Shown one piece after another: positions 7,613 to 14,932 of a stretch of 64,000 nucleotides of DNA (its first letter is position 1; every line of letters starts with the position of its first letter). Source of the DNA: an uncultured Alistipes sp. (lineage in GTDB: Bacteria; Bacteroidota; Bacteroidia; Bacteroidales; Rikenellaceae); the NCBI GenBank assembly GCA_900768015.1, contig CAAGBI010000070.1, positions 5,895-69,894 of the forward strand, in the 5' to 3' direction. The notes below the pieces were generated by a model, which saw only the letters and a list, made by a program, of their open reading frames with translations, was not told the DNA's origin and ran no database searches. Position numbers and translations under genes: made by a program.

Positions 7613-8505
7613 AATATCTTGTTACTTATGCTCTCTGCTGTTGTTGATGTCATGGGTAGTGCCACCATAGGTGTTGTGCCTATAACGGGCTTAACTATTG
7701 TTATGCTATCCAAGACCTGTTCTGCGTCGGGAGTTGTTAGGCTATCTGCTGCCTCGATGATTGGCTGTAGCTCCTCAACCTCCACGCTACTTGCTGTTTG
7801 ACTATTCTGTGTCCACTGCCATGTAAACCAGATGCCAATGCCTATTGCTATTATGATTATAGCCAGTAGCACGCTCTTTGCTCCACCACCACGCTTATTA
7901 CGGCTGCTGCCAAAGCTCTCCTCCTCCTGGTTGCGGCCTTTGCGGTTCTCGTATTTAAGCCCCTTTAGGTATCTGTCGGGCTTGCCCAGAATCATGTCGT
8001 CATCCTCCTCATGGCGCTGTGCTGGGGCTGGCGTTATTGCCTGCGAGGTGCGTAGCTTGCGGTGTGTATTGTGGCCCGTGATATTCTCGCTCTGCTGTTG
8101 GCGTATGCGCTGTATGCGTTGTAGCTTTAGGCGCTCCTCCTCAAATCGCTCGATAGGGGGCTTAATCTTGCCGCCAAAGGTTTGTGGCTCACGCTTTTGT
8201 TTGAAGCGTATGGTGCTGTTATCTCCTGCTGAAAACTCTCCAAAGTTGGGTATTATGTATTTCTGTCCCTCAGCAATAGAGTGCTTAATCTCAAAACGGA
8301 GTCGGTCAATCATGCCATTTGCCGCAAGCTCATTTAGACCGTAGGCCACCAACAACGAGCGTAGCACGCCATCGTCATTGCGCATGAGCTCCGAGAAGAT
8401 TATGGCTCCGTCGGGCTGCTTGACGATAAACATACCAAGCTGTGGCACTACAAGACGCTTGTTGTGCTTGAGGTATCCGGTGATTATGTTAACTATCAAC
8501 TCCAT
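7609..8505 (-). CDS. HU-domain (CCDC81-like) single-pass membrane protein
   Basis: A 298-residue protein. The first ~100 residues resemble the tandem HU-like domains of bacterial CCDC81-type proteins (MELIVNIITGYLKHNKRLVV, PQLGMFIVKQPDGAIIFSE, KYIIPNFGEFSAGDN). A basic, Gln/Arg-rich linker follows, then one transmembrane helix near residues 212-232 (SVLLAIIIIAIGIGIWFTW) and a ~65-residue tail outside the cytoplasm that is Thr/Ser/Glu-rich. Many relatives end in a SPOR domain; none is visible here. It is first in the operon and may link nucleoid or cytoplasmic partners to the envelope; function is not established. Confidence 0.75.
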   Translation of the reverse strand: MELIVNIITGYLKHNKRLVVPQLGMFIVKQPDGAIIFSELMRNDDGVLRSLLVAYGLNELAANGMIDRLRFEIKHSIAEGQKYIIPNFGEFSAGDNSTIRFKQKREPQTFGGKIKPPIERFEEERLKLQRIQRIRQQQSENITGHNTHRKLRTSQAITPAPAQRHEEDDDMILGKPDRYLKGLKYENRKGRNQEEESFGSSRNKRGGGAKSVLLAIIIIAIGIGIWFTWQWTQNSQTASSVEVEELQPIIEAADSLTTPDAEQVLDSITIVKPVIGTTPMVALPMTSTTAESISNKIL

Positions 8506-8526
8506 CTGTTATATAGATATAACGTG

Positions 8527-8557
8527 CAAAGATACACAAAAAATGTGAAACAGCAAA
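8527..8557 (-). promoter_or_regulatory. Promoter of the HU-like/sigma-54/lptE/secG operon
   Basis: On the minus strand TTTG (8554-8557), exactly 19 bp, then TATCTTTG (8527-8534): a perfect Bacteroidota promoter. The leader to the ATG at 8505 is only about 15-18 nt. Confidence 0.85.
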
Positions 8558-8644
8558 ATAGAGGAGAGAAAGTAGGGGGAGGATAGATGGGAAGCTTTCT
8601 AATTCACATCGAGCGAAGCGTTACACATATAGCTCTTCGCCCTA

Positions 8645-8684
8645 CAAAATAAAAGCTCCGAATAAGCCTCAGCTTATTCGGAGC
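8645..8684 (-). terminator. Terminator after small HTH gene
   Basis: A perfect 13-bp stem GCTCCGAATAAGC/GCTTATTCGGAGC with a 4-base loop (8655-8684), followed on the minus strand by TTTTATTTTG. It lies 39 bp after the stop of the gene at 8724-8972. Its stem shares CTCCGAATAAGC with the rplI terminator. Confidence 0.85.
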
Positions 8685-8723
8685 TTTAGTGTGCGGTCGC
8701 AAACGCAACCATATCAAACGAAA

Positions 8724-8972
8724 TTACTCCTTCTGCTCGTTAAGAATACGCATTGCAGCGTCAAAAATCGTAGTATCGTCCAATGTTACAACACCACCGT
8801 CTGGGCCCTGCTCGATGTGGATGCCAGAGCAAGCCTTAGCCTCAAGGTGCTGACCACCAAAATAGTTACGTACTGTCTCAACGTCGATTCCCAACTCATC
8901 TGCAATGCGCTGCGAGCTACCTGAGGGCAACTTATCCTTGATGCGGCGCAACTCGTTAAATGTGATAATCAT
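8724..8972 (-). CDS. Small putative DNA-binding protein (HTH)
   Basis: An 82-residue protein starting MIITFNELRRIKDKLPSGSS with a probable helix-turn-helix (SSQRIADELGIDVETVRNYF) and a C-terminal half GIHIEQGPDGGVVTLDDTTI. I recognise it as a short protein widely kept in Bacteroidales and of unknown target. It is a single-gene unit with its own terminator, upstream of which lies a T/A-rich leader (8973-9100) with a weak -7-like box. It may be a transcription regulator or nucleoid protein. Confidence 0.72.
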   Translation of the reverse strand: MIITFNELRRIKDKLPSGSSQRIADELGIDVETVRNYFGGQHLEAKACSGIHIEQGPDGGVVTLDDTTIFDAAMRILNEQKE

Positions 8973-8984
8973 AATTGTAGTTAT

Positions 8985-9179
8985 TAGGATTAATAATATT
9001 AGTTTTCTTTTACGATAGTAAAATTAATACATTTTTTTGAAACCGCCAAACTATTTACAAACTTTTTAATAAAAATTATTATTAATATCGGCCAAAGATG
9101 TTATAGCCATAAGTAATTTGTGTTAGGCGAGATTTCTCGGCTGTTGCGCATAGTTTGAGAAGGGGTGGGGTCGCCACAT
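8985..9179. other. Intergenic region, no gene seen
   Basis: AT-rich DNA between the small HTH gene and the terminator of the oxidoreductase operon. It should contain the promoter of the HTH gene: TTTG about 20 bp upstream of TAATTTTA on the minus strand is a plausible but imperfect match. No RNA gene or open frame of note is visible. Confidence 0.5.
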
Positions 9180-9207
9180 AAAAAGCCCCGAAGGAATCCT
9201 TCGGAGC
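9180..9207 (-). terminator. Terminator of the 2-oxoacid oxidoreductase operon
   Basis: Stem GCTCCGAAGGA/TCCTTCGGGGC with a very short loop (9185-9207), followed on the minus strand by five T. It lies 41 bp past the gamma-subunit stop codon. Confidence 0.82.
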
Positions 9208-9248
9208 TTTGGTTTAAGCGTCGCTACTGCGCCGCCATAAAGCTAAAA

Positions 9249-9794
9249 TTAGCGAACCTGGCGAATAATCTCACCACCGTGCTTGATAGCCTCCTCGTTC
9301 TGTGGAAGCATCTTCCAAGCGCGCTCCGGCAAGGTCTTCTTAAGACCAGCCATAACGTTCTCCATCTTAACCACAGGGCGAACCTTAAGGTAAGCACCCA
9401 AAATCATGGTGTTGAACAACTTAGCCTGGCCCAAGCGTGCGCACTCAGCAGTAGCATCAATCTGATAGATGCTGATGTCAGTACGTGTTGGGTGGTTAGT
9501 GATACCATTTGTGTCGTAGATGAGCACGCCACCTGGCTTCACCTGAGCCTCGAACTTGTCCATTGACTGCTGGTTGAGAACAACTACGCAATCGAACTCG
9601 TGAGCGATAGGTGATGAAATAGCCTTATCCGAGAGGATAACAGTTACGTTAGCAGTACCACCACGCATCTCAGGACCGTATGAAGGCATCCATGTTACCT
9701 CCATATCCTGCATAATACCAGAGTAAGCCAAAATCTTACCCATAGTGAGGACACCCTGTCCTCCGAAACCTGCAATGATTATTGTCTCTTTCAT
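9249..9794 (-). CDS. 2-oxoacid:ferredoxin oxidoreductase, gamma subunit
   Basis: A 181-residue protein beginning ETIIIAGFGGQGVLTMGKIL, the GxGGQG motif of the gamma (KorC/VorC) subunit, with SYGPEMRGGTANVTV typical of the family. With the alpha, beta and ferredoxin-like subunits encoded upstream it makes a CoA-dependent oxidoreductase turning a 2-oxoacid into acyl-CoA, CO2 and reduced ferredoxin, working reversibly in anaerobes. Substrate (2-oxoglutarate or branched-chain 2-oxoacids) cannot be fixed from sequence alone. It is the last gene of the operon, 6 bp after the beta subunit. Confidence 0.92.
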   Translation of the reverse strand: MKETIIIAGFGGQGVLTMGKILAYSGIMQDMEVTWMPSYGPEMRGGTANVTVILSDKAISSPIAHEFDCVVVLNQQSMDKFEAQVKPGGVLIYDTNGITNHPTRTDISIYQIDATAECARLGQAKLFNTMILGAYLKVRPVVKMENVMAGLKKTLPERAWKMLPQNEEAIKHGGEIIRQVR

Positions 9795-9800
9795 AATGCC

Positions 9801-10568
9801 TTACTCTTTAGTAGTGTCCTTCAAATCTCCGGGCTCGTAGAATGGCAACATGTTCTTCTCAAGCCACTCGTTTGATGCAACAGGTGAAAGCTTCCAACCT
9901 GAGTTACATGTAGCAACGATCTCAACAAGGCTAAAGCCCTTACCAGCCATTGCATTCTCGAATGCGTGACGGATAGCCTTCTTTGCCTTACGAACGTTAG
10001 CAGGAGTGTGAACTGTCTGACGAGTAACGTAGCATACGCCATCGAGGTGAGCCAACATCTGAGCAATCTTATAAGGATAGCCGTTGAGCTTTGGATCACG
10101 ACCGTAAGGAGTAGTAGCTGTCTTCATACCCAAGAGGGTAGTAGGAGCCATCTGACCACCGGTCATACCGTAGATAGCATTATTAATATAGATAGCAACG
10201 ATGTTCTCGCCACGAGCAGCTGCGTGAATAGTCTCACCAGTACCGATAGCTGACATATCACCATCACCCTGGTATGTGAATACCATCTTCTCAGGGTTAA
10301 CACGCTTGATAGCTGTTGCTACTGCGCAAGCACGACCGTGAGCAGCCTGTGCCCAGTCGATGTCGATATAGTTGTATGCAAATACTGAGCAACCCACTGG
10401 CGATACGCCGATAGTGTCATGCTCCAAACCCATCTCCTCGATAACCTCGGCAACGAGCTTGTGCACAGTACCGTGGCTACAGCCGGGGCAGTAGTGCATT
10501 ACGTTAGGCAAGATAAGCTTAGACTTGCCAAATACCAAATTCTCTTTTTTGATTTCAACCTCTGCCAT
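9801..10568 (-). CDS. 2-oxoacid:ferredoxin oxidoreductase, beta subunit (TPP-binding)
   Basis: A 255-residue thiamine-diphosphate-binding subunit. It shows MHYCPGCSHGTVHKLVAE at the N-terminus, GRACAVATAIKRVNP, the TPP/Mg motif YQGDGDMSAIG...N (GDG followed about 26 residues later by NNAIYGMTGGQ) and KGFSLVEIVATCNSGW. No four-cysteine iron-sulfur set is visible in this subunit. It sits between alpha and gamma genes with gaps of 4 and 6 bp, so expression is coupled. Confidence 0.93.
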   Translation of the reverse strand: MAEVEIKKENLVFGKSKLILPNVMHYCPGCSHGTVHKLVAEVIEEMGLEHDTIGVSPVGCSVFAYNYIDIDWAQAAHGRACAVATAIKRVNPEKMVFTYQGDGDMSAIGTGETIHAAARGENIVAIYINNAIYGMTGGQMAPTTLLGMKTATTPYGRDPKLNGYPYKIAQMLAHLDGVCYVTRQTVHTPANVRKAKKAIRHAFENAMAGKGFSLVEIVATCNSGWKLSPVASNEWLEKNMLPFYEPGDLKDTTKE

Positions 10569-10572
10569 AGTC

Positions 10573-11667
10573 TTATCGATTTATAAGTTTCTCTTTAACT
10601 GCTTTAAGTACCTCATCTGGTGAGAATAGCATACCACCCATGCGGCCGAAGTGCTCAACTGGAGCCTTGCCGTTTACTGCGAGGCGTACGTCCTCAACCA
10701 TCTGACCTGCGTTGAGCTCAGCTGAAAGGAAGCCCTTCACGCCACGCTCTGCAAGCTCAGCGATAGCCTTAGTTGGGAATGGGTAGAGAGTGATAGGACG
10801 CAACAAACCGAGCTTGATGCCCTCAGCACGTGCCATCTCAACAGTAGCAGAGCAGATACGTGATGATGAACCGAATGCTACGATTACATACTCTGCATCG
10901 TCGCACTCGATAGCCTCGTAGCGTACCTCGTTTTGCTTGATAGCGTCGTACTTAGCCTGAAGGCGCTGGTTGTTAACCTCCATAACCTCTGACTTAAGCT
11001 CGAGTGATGTGATCACGTTGCGCTCACGGTCGTCAGTCTTGCCGATAAGAGCCCATGACTTGCACTCTGCAGCGATCTCCTCCTTAGTCTTACGTGGACG
11101 CTGTGGAGCGAGAACAACCTTCTCCATCATCTGACCGATACAACCGTCAGCGAGGATCATAGCTGGGTTGCGATACTTGAACGCAAGGTCGAAAGCATCA
11201 GCAACGAAGTCGTGCATCTCCTGAACTGAGTTAGGAGCCAAAACGATAAGGTGGAAGTCACCGTGTGCACCACCCTTACATGCCTGGAAGTAGTCAGACT
11301 GTGAAGGCTGGATAGTACCAAGACCTGGACCACCACGCTGGCAGTTAACGATAACACATGGGAGCTCAGCACCTGCAAGGTAGCTCAAGCCCTCAGACAT
11401 AAGGCTGACACCAGGTGATGATGAAGATGTCATCACGCGCTTACCTGTAGATGCGCCGCCATATACCATGTTGATTGAAGATACCTCAGACTCTGCCTGA
11501 AGAACAACCATACCGGTAGTCTCCCAAGGCTTCTCCTCCATGAGGGTCTCCATAACCTCCGACTGGGGAGTGATGGGGTAGCCGAAATAGCCGTCGCAAC
11601 CGTAGCGAATTGCTGCATGAGCAATCACCTCGTTGCCCTTCATAAGTTTTACCTCTTTCTCTGCCAT
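10573..11667 (-). CDS. 2-oxoacid:ferredoxin oxidoreductase, alpha subunit (VorB/KorA-like)
   Basis: A 364-residue subunit with GNEVIAHAAIRYGCDGYFGY, PITPQSEVMETL, LQAESEVSSINMVYGGASTG, and SSPGVSLMSEGLSYLAGAELP, followed by domain II with YVIVAFGSSSRICSATVEMA. This is the pyrimidine-binding part of the family and is close to proteins annotated as 3-methyl-2-oxobutanoate dehydrogenase VorB; 2-oxoglutarate remains an alternative substrate. The ferredoxin-like subunit precedes it by 3 bp. Confidence 0.92.
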   Translation of the reverse strand: MAEKEVKLMKGNEVIAHAAIRYGCDGYFGYPITPQSEVMETLMEEKPWETTGMVVLQAESEVSSINMVYGGASTGKRVMTSSSSPGVSLMSEGLSYLAGAELPCVIVNCQRGGPGLGTIQPSQSDYFQACKGGAHGDFHLIVLAPNSVQEMHDFVADAFDLAFKYRNPAMILADGCIGQMMEKVVLAPQRPRKTKEEIAAECKSWALIGKTDDRERNVITSLELKSEVMEVNNQRLQAKYDAIKQNEVRYEAIECDDAEYVIVAFGSSSRICSATVEMARAEGIKLGLLRPITLYPFPTKAIAELAERGVKGFLSAELNAGQMVEDVRLAVNGKAPVEHFGRMGGMLFSPDEVLKAVKEKLINR

Positions 11668-11670
11668 AGT

Positions 11671-11898
11671 TTACTCGAATTTTTGGCGATACACCGTTAG
11701 ACAACTATCCGGACAGATGATAGCGCAAGAGGCGCAACCAATACATGAATCCGGCTCAACCATCTTAGCAAAGGGATAACCCTTGCCGTTTACTTCGGCC
11801 GACAAACCGAGCGTGTTAGTAGGACATGATGCTACACAAACACCACAACCCTTGCAATGCTCTGTGTCGACTACAACTGTTCCTTTGATTTTAGCCAT
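11671..11898 (-). CDS. 2x[4Fe-4S] ferredoxin-like subunit of the oxidoreductase
   Basis: A 75-residue protein with two complete CxxCxxCxxxC motifs (CKGCGVCVASC and CIGCASCAIIC, each followed by P), holding two [4Fe-4S] clusters. It acts as the delta/KorD-like electron-transfer subunit of the complex encoded downstream. It is the first gene of a four-gene minus-strand operon (delta-alpha-beta-gamma). Confidence 0.93.
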   Translation of the reverse strand: MAKIKGTVVVDTEHCKGCGVCVASCPTNTLGLSAEVNGKGYPFAKMVEPDSCIGCASCAIICPDSCLTVYRQKFE

Positions 11899-11959
11899 AC
11901 GACAGTAGTTTTATAGATTGTTAAAAGTTCGGTTTACTCTAAATGCGGAATTAACCAAA

Positions 11960-11967
11960 CAAATGTA
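11960..11967 (-). promoter_or_regulatory. Promoter -7 box of the oxidoreductase operon
   Basis: The minus strand reads TACATTTG, matching TAnnTTTG, 61 bp upstream of the first gene. No good -33 element stands at 19-20 bp; a TTTG lies only 12 bp upstream. Confidence 0.5.
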
Positions 11968-12093
11968 CACATTTTTTTGCAAACTACCTACACTTTTTTG
12001 AAATATTTTCGCAGTATGATGTTATTTGCCTGAAATTCTGCATTGCTCGCAATGTGTGGGTCCGACAGCAGAGTGAGTGTGTCGGATTTGCAG

Positions 12094-12130
12094 ATAAAAA
12101 AACAAGAGAATGTCTTTCGACATCCTCTTG
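12094..12130 (-). terminator. Terminator after tRNA-His
   Basis: Stem CAAGAG-ATGTC/GACAT-CCTCTTG with a TTTC loop (12103-12130), followed on the minus strand by seven T. It begins 10 bp beyond the tRNA 3' end. Confidence 0.82.
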
Positions 12131-12140
12131 CTCATTTAGG

Positions 12141-12215
12141 GGTGGAAGATGGGATTCGAACCCACGACCTTAGGAACCACAATCCTCTACTCTAACCGAC
12201 TGAGCTACATCCACC
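12141..12215 (-). tRNA. tRNA-His (anticodon GTG)
   Basis: The minus strand folds into a cloverleaf: acceptor GTGGATG/CTTCCAC with one T:T mismatch, D arm with AGCTCAGTCGGTTAGAGTA, anticodon loop TTGTGGT (GTG) on an AGGA/TCCT stem, and T loop TTCGAAT. A G at position -1 (12215) faces C73, the identity pair of tRNA-His. CCA is not encoded. It has its own promoter (12242-12272) and terminator. Confidence 0.93.
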
Positions 12216-12241
12216 ATTTGATTTGGTTCTCAAATCGGGTG

Positions 12242-12272
12242 CAAATATACACACTTTTTTCTATTCTCCAAA
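12242..12272 (-). promoter_or_regulatory. Promoter of tRNA-His
   Basis: Minus strand TTTG (12269-12272), 19 bp, TATATTTG (12242-12249): a perfect Bacteroidota promoter placed 27 bp before the tRNA. The tRNA-Leu promoter uses the same two boxes. Confidence 0.85.
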
Positions 12273-12333
12273 ATTTTCAACAACTATTTTTGAAAATTTG
12301 CGGCAATAATTCTCTTGCAAATTGCAATATGTA

Positions 12334-12362
12334 CCCCTACTTATATATAATATAGGTAGGGG
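12334..12362 (-). terminator. Possible terminator after glutathione peroxidase gene
   Basis: CCCCTAC (12334-12340) pairs with GTAGGGG (12356-12362), 50 bp past the stop codon of the peroxidase gene. There is no clear T run on the minus strand, so function is uncertain. Confidence 0.35.
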
Positions 12363-12411
12363 CTGTGTTATATTATCTGCTCAGCAGCGTGCCGTCGGGG
12401 CTATGAGTCTG

Positions 12412-13002
12412 CTACAGGAGAGCCTCAACTGCCTTAGCAACGGTATCCATATCGGTGGTTGGCTCGAAGCGCTCTACGACTTTGCCGTTGCGGTCTACGA
12501 GGAACTTGGTGAAGTTCCATTTGATGTCGGGCTTAGATGCGTAGTCGGCATCCTCCTCGCTAAGCAACTTCTCGAGGATGTGGGTAATTGGGTTGTTCTT
12601 GTCGAAGCCCTTGAAGCCCTTCTGCGACTTAAGCCAGCAGTAGAGTGGTGAGGCATTCTCGCCATTTACCTCAATTCGCTTCATCTGGGGGAAGGTCGTT
12701 CCGTAGTTTAGCTGGCAGAACTTTGTTCTCTCTGCGTCGTCCTCGGGCGACTGCTCCTTAAACTGGTTGCATGGGAAGTCGAGGATAACCAAACCCTTGT
12801 CGGCAAAGCGCTTGTTAAGTGCCTCGAGGTCAGCGTACTGAGGTGTGAAGCCACACTTGCTTGCCGTGTTTACGATGAGCAATACTTTACCCTTGTAGTC
12901 GCTGAGTTTCACAGGCTTATTGCCCTGTGCCATAACCTCGAAGTCGTAGATTGACTTATTCTCCTTTGTGCCGCAGCAGCAGCTCTTCTTCTTAATCTCC
13001 AT
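12412..13002 (-). CDS. Glutathione peroxidase family protein (Cys type)
   Basis: A 196-residue thioredoxin-fold peroxidase. The catalytic Cys is in NTASKCGFTPQYADLEAL; LDFPCNQFKEQSPE gives the conserved Gln and second Cys, and DIKWNFTKFLVDRNGKVVER the Trp/Asn of the active site. It reduces hydroperoxides, in bacteria usually with thioredoxin rather than glutathione. There is no export signal. An odd N-terminal extension of about 18 residues carries three consecutive cysteines (KKKSCCCGTKEN). It has its own promoter (13052-13081) and is monocistronic. Confidence 0.93.
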   Translation of the reverse strand: MEIKKKSCCCGTKENKSIYDFEVMAQGNKPVKLSDYKGKVLLIVNTASKCGFTPQYADLEALNKRFADKGLVILDFPCNQFKEQSPEDDAERTKFCQLNYGTTFPQMKRIEVNGENASPLYCWLKSQKGFKGFDKNNPITHILEKLLSEEDADYASKPDIKWNFTKFLVDRNGKVVERFEPTTDMDTVAKAVEALL

Positions 13003-13051
13003 AGTTGTAATTATTTATATTTTATTTTCGTTTGCAAATTTTATTCCGATG

Positions 13052-13081
13052 CAAAAGTATAAATAAAAAATAATATACAAC
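13052..13081 (-). promoter_or_regulatory. Promoter of the glutathione peroxidase gene
   Basis: Minus strand GTTG (13078-13081), 18 bp, TACTTTTG (13052-13059). The -7 box fully matches TAnnTTTG; the leader is about 45 nt. Confidence 0.7.
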
Positions 13082-13156
13082 TATTTTTCGCTAAAAAGTG
13101 TAATCATATCTTCTTATGGTTGTATAAGCGTAAGTGATAGTGATAACGCAGATAAT

Positions 13157-13186
13157 AAAAAAGAGTCCGAGAAATATCTCGAACTC
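13157..13186 (-). terminator. Terminator after rimM
   Basis: Ten-base stem GAGTTCGAGA/TCTCGGACTC (one G:T pair) with TATT loop (13163-13186), then TTTTTT on the minus strand, 38 bp past the rimM stop. Confidence 0.85.
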
Positions 13187-13224
13187 CTATATAAATATAA
13201 GGTATATACTCCTCAGATGTGGCG

Positions 13225-13716
13225 TTATAGTTCCAGAAGTCCCTCGGGGAGTACAAACTTAATTGTGCGCTTGTCAAAGTCGATGTGCGCAATGAACTCC
13301 TCCTGCGCGGGGATGAGATGCTGCTTGTCGCCAAGTCGAATCTCGAAGAGTGGGTTGGCCTCGCTATCGTAGTAGTCGATAACCTCGCCACGCTGACGGC
13401 CGACACTGGCCTTGAAACCGATGAGATCCTCCATGTAGAACTCATCATCATCCTGCTCTTGCTCCTCGACGAATATCTCGCGACCCACGAGCCACTCTTC
13501 GGCGCGGCGCTCGGTGTCAATATCATCGAACTGCACAACGGCACTCGACTGTCCGCGGCGCTCGAACGAAGAACAAAAGAGAGGAACCGCGAGTCCATCC
13601 ACACGGATAAACAGCGGTTCCTCCATTTGGAAGTCGTCGGGGAACGAGGTGTAGAGCGTAATCATTACGCCACCCTCTGTGCCGAACAAACGGCCTATGC
13701 GTCCCACGGCGATCAT
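13225..13716 (-). CDS. rimM: Ribosome maturation factor RimM
   Basis: A 163-residue protein with the N-terminal RimM barrel (AVGRIGRLFGTEGGVMI; VGxIxxxxGxxG pattern) and a C-terminal PRC-barrel part (EDLIGFKASVGRQRGEVIDY, HLIPAQEEFIAHID). RimM helps assemble the head of the 30S subunit around S19. It follows rpsP after 14 bp, the rpsP-rimM order found across bacteria. A Glu/Asp-rich insertion (EEQEQDDDEFYMED) lies between the domains. Confidence 0.92.
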   Translation of the reverse strand: MIAVGRIGRLFGTEGGVMITLYTSFPDDFQMEEPLFIRVDGLAVPLFCSSFERRGQSSAVVQFDDIDTERRAEEWLVGREIFVEEQEQDDDEFYMEDLIGFKASVGRQRGEVIDYYDSEANPLFEIRLGDKQHLIPAQEEFIAHIDFDKRTIKFVLPEGLLEL

Positions 13717-13730
13717 CGCACCTCGAGAGA

Positions 13731-14261
13731 TTAAGCCTCCTCAGCGGGAGCCTCTGCCTCAGCAGCCTCCTCAGCTGCAGCTGCAGCAGCCTCAGCAGCG
13801 AGAGCAGCCTTCTTCTCAGCGATTGCAGCAGCGCGCTCCTCCTTAACCTTAGTCTCGGCAGCGAACTGTGCCTTCTTAGCAGCAGTAGCGTCAGATGCGA
13901 GCTTGTTGCTCTTAGCATCGATCTTTGACTGCTTCTCTGAAGACCATGCGTTGAACTTTGCCTCAGCCTCAGCCTCAGTGAATGCGCCCTTAGCTACACC
14001 ACCCAAAAGGTGCTTCTTATACATTACGCCCTTGTACGAGAGAATTGCTCGACAAGTGTCTGTAGGTTGTGCGCCCTTAAGTAACCAATCCAAAGCTCGG
14101 TCGAACTTCAAATCGATTGTAGCAGGATTCGTGTTGGGGTTGTATGTACCCAACTTCTCGATGAACTTACCATCACGTGGCGCTCTGCTATCTGCGGCAA
14201 CGATGTGGTAGAAAGCATAACCCTTCTTACCGTGACGTGCCAAACGAATTTTAACAGCCAT
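13731..14261 (-). CDS. rpsP: 30S ribosomal protein S16 with long C-terminal extension
   Basis: Residues 1-80 are a normal S16 (MAVKIRLARHGKKGYAFYHI, GKFIEKLGTYNPNTNPATI, RALDWLLKGAQPTDT). The protein continues to 176 residues, about twice the E. coli length: a helical Lys/Ala-rich stretch and then an Ala/Glu tail (AAAAAAEEAAEAEAPAEEA). Extended S16 is seen elsewhere in Bacteroidota. A strong promoter lies at 14325-14355 and rimM follows. Confidence 0.95.
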   Translation of the reverse strand: MAVKIRLARHGKKGYAFYHIVAADSRAPRDGKFIEKLGTYNPNTNPATIDLKFDRALDWLLKGAQPTDTCRAILSYKGVMYKKHLLGGVAKGAFTEAEAEAKFNAWSSEKQSKIDAKSNKLASDATAAKKAQFAAETKVKEERAAAIAEKKAALAAEAAAAAAEEAAEAEAPAEEA

Positions 14262-14324
14262 TTTGCTATAAAATTTATTGGTTAAAAATTAATTACGCTC
14301 AACCCATTTGGGTTTTTTAGCGCG

Positions 14325-14355
14325 CAAATGTACGAACATTTTTTCAAACACCAAA
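14325..14355 (-). promoter_or_regulatory. Promoter of rpsP-rimM
   Basis: Minus strand TTTG (14352-14355), exactly 19 bp, TACATTTG (14325-14332), a perfect match to the Bacteroidota consensus. The leader (about 55 nt) includes a small hairpin AACCC/GGGTT at 14300-14313. Confidence 0.85.
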
Positions 14356-14434
14356 CATTTCGACTAAAAAATTATGGTTCAGGCGCGTAATTTGCAACAG
14401 AAAGGGTGAGTTTAACACTAAAACTATTAAAATT

Positions 14435-14902
14435 ATGATGCCAGTTAAGAAATTAAATCGACTCCCAGGGGTCTTTGGTGACTTCTTCTACGACCAGTGG
14501 CCCGATGTCTTTCCTAAGCGTAGCACCACGCCAGCAATCAATGTTATCGAGACAGACAAAAAGTTCAAGATTGAGATTGCTGCTCCGGGCATGACAAAGG
14601 ATGATTTCAAAATCGAACTCAATGGCGACAACCAGCTTATCGTGTGTCTCGATAAGGAGACGGAGCATGACGAGAAGGGTAAGGAGTGTTGTGGTGAGGC
14701 AGACTGTACAAAGGATGAGAAGCACCACTACCTTCGCAGAGAGTTCACATACACCTCATTCTGCCAGATTTTCAACCTTCCAGACAGCGTTGACCGTGAC
14801 AATATCAAGGCGAAGATGAAGCATGGCGTGTTGAATATACGCCTGCCAAAGCGCGAGGGTGACAATCATAAGGGTGAGATGAAACTTATCGCGATAGAGT
14901 AG
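14435..14902 (+). CDS. Small heat shock protein Hsp20 with Cys-rich insertion
   Basis: A 155-residue alpha-crystallin-domain chaperone. The domain runs from about residue 33 (TPAINVIETDKKFKIEIAAP, GMTKDDFKIELNGDNQL) to the conserved GVLNIRLPKRE near the end. The usual charged loop before YLRREF carries C85, C86, C91 and H97-H98 (KECCGEADCTKDEKHH), an unusual cluster that could bind a metal or form disulfides. The start may be either of two adjacent ATGs (14435 or 14438). A hairpin spanning the stop codon and a clear terminator follow. Confidence 0.9.
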   Translation: MMPVKKLNRLPGVFGDFFYDQWPDVFPKRSTTPAINVIETDKKFKIEIAAPGMTKDDFKIELNGDNQLIVCLDKETEHDEKGKECCGEADCTKDEKHHYLRREFTYTSFCQIFNLPDSVDRDNIKAKMKHGVLNIRLPKREGDNHKGEMKLIAIE

Positions 14903-14916
14903 CACCGGTGCTCTAT
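14893..14916 (+). other. Palindrome over the hsp20 stop codon
   Basis: ATAGAG/CTAT arms flank the perfect palindrome AGCACCGGTGCT, overlapping the stop codon. In RNA it would form a stable hairpin; it may protect the 3' end or aid termination with the hairpin at 14933. Confidence 0.45.
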
Positions 14917-14932
14917 TATATATATGTACAAA

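Noticed and set aside
12149..12355. 68-codon open frame on the plus strand
   Set aside because: It starts in the antisense of tRNA-His and runs through the tRNA promoter; MGFEPTTLGTTILYSNRLSY is the usual artefact of translating a tRNA antisense.
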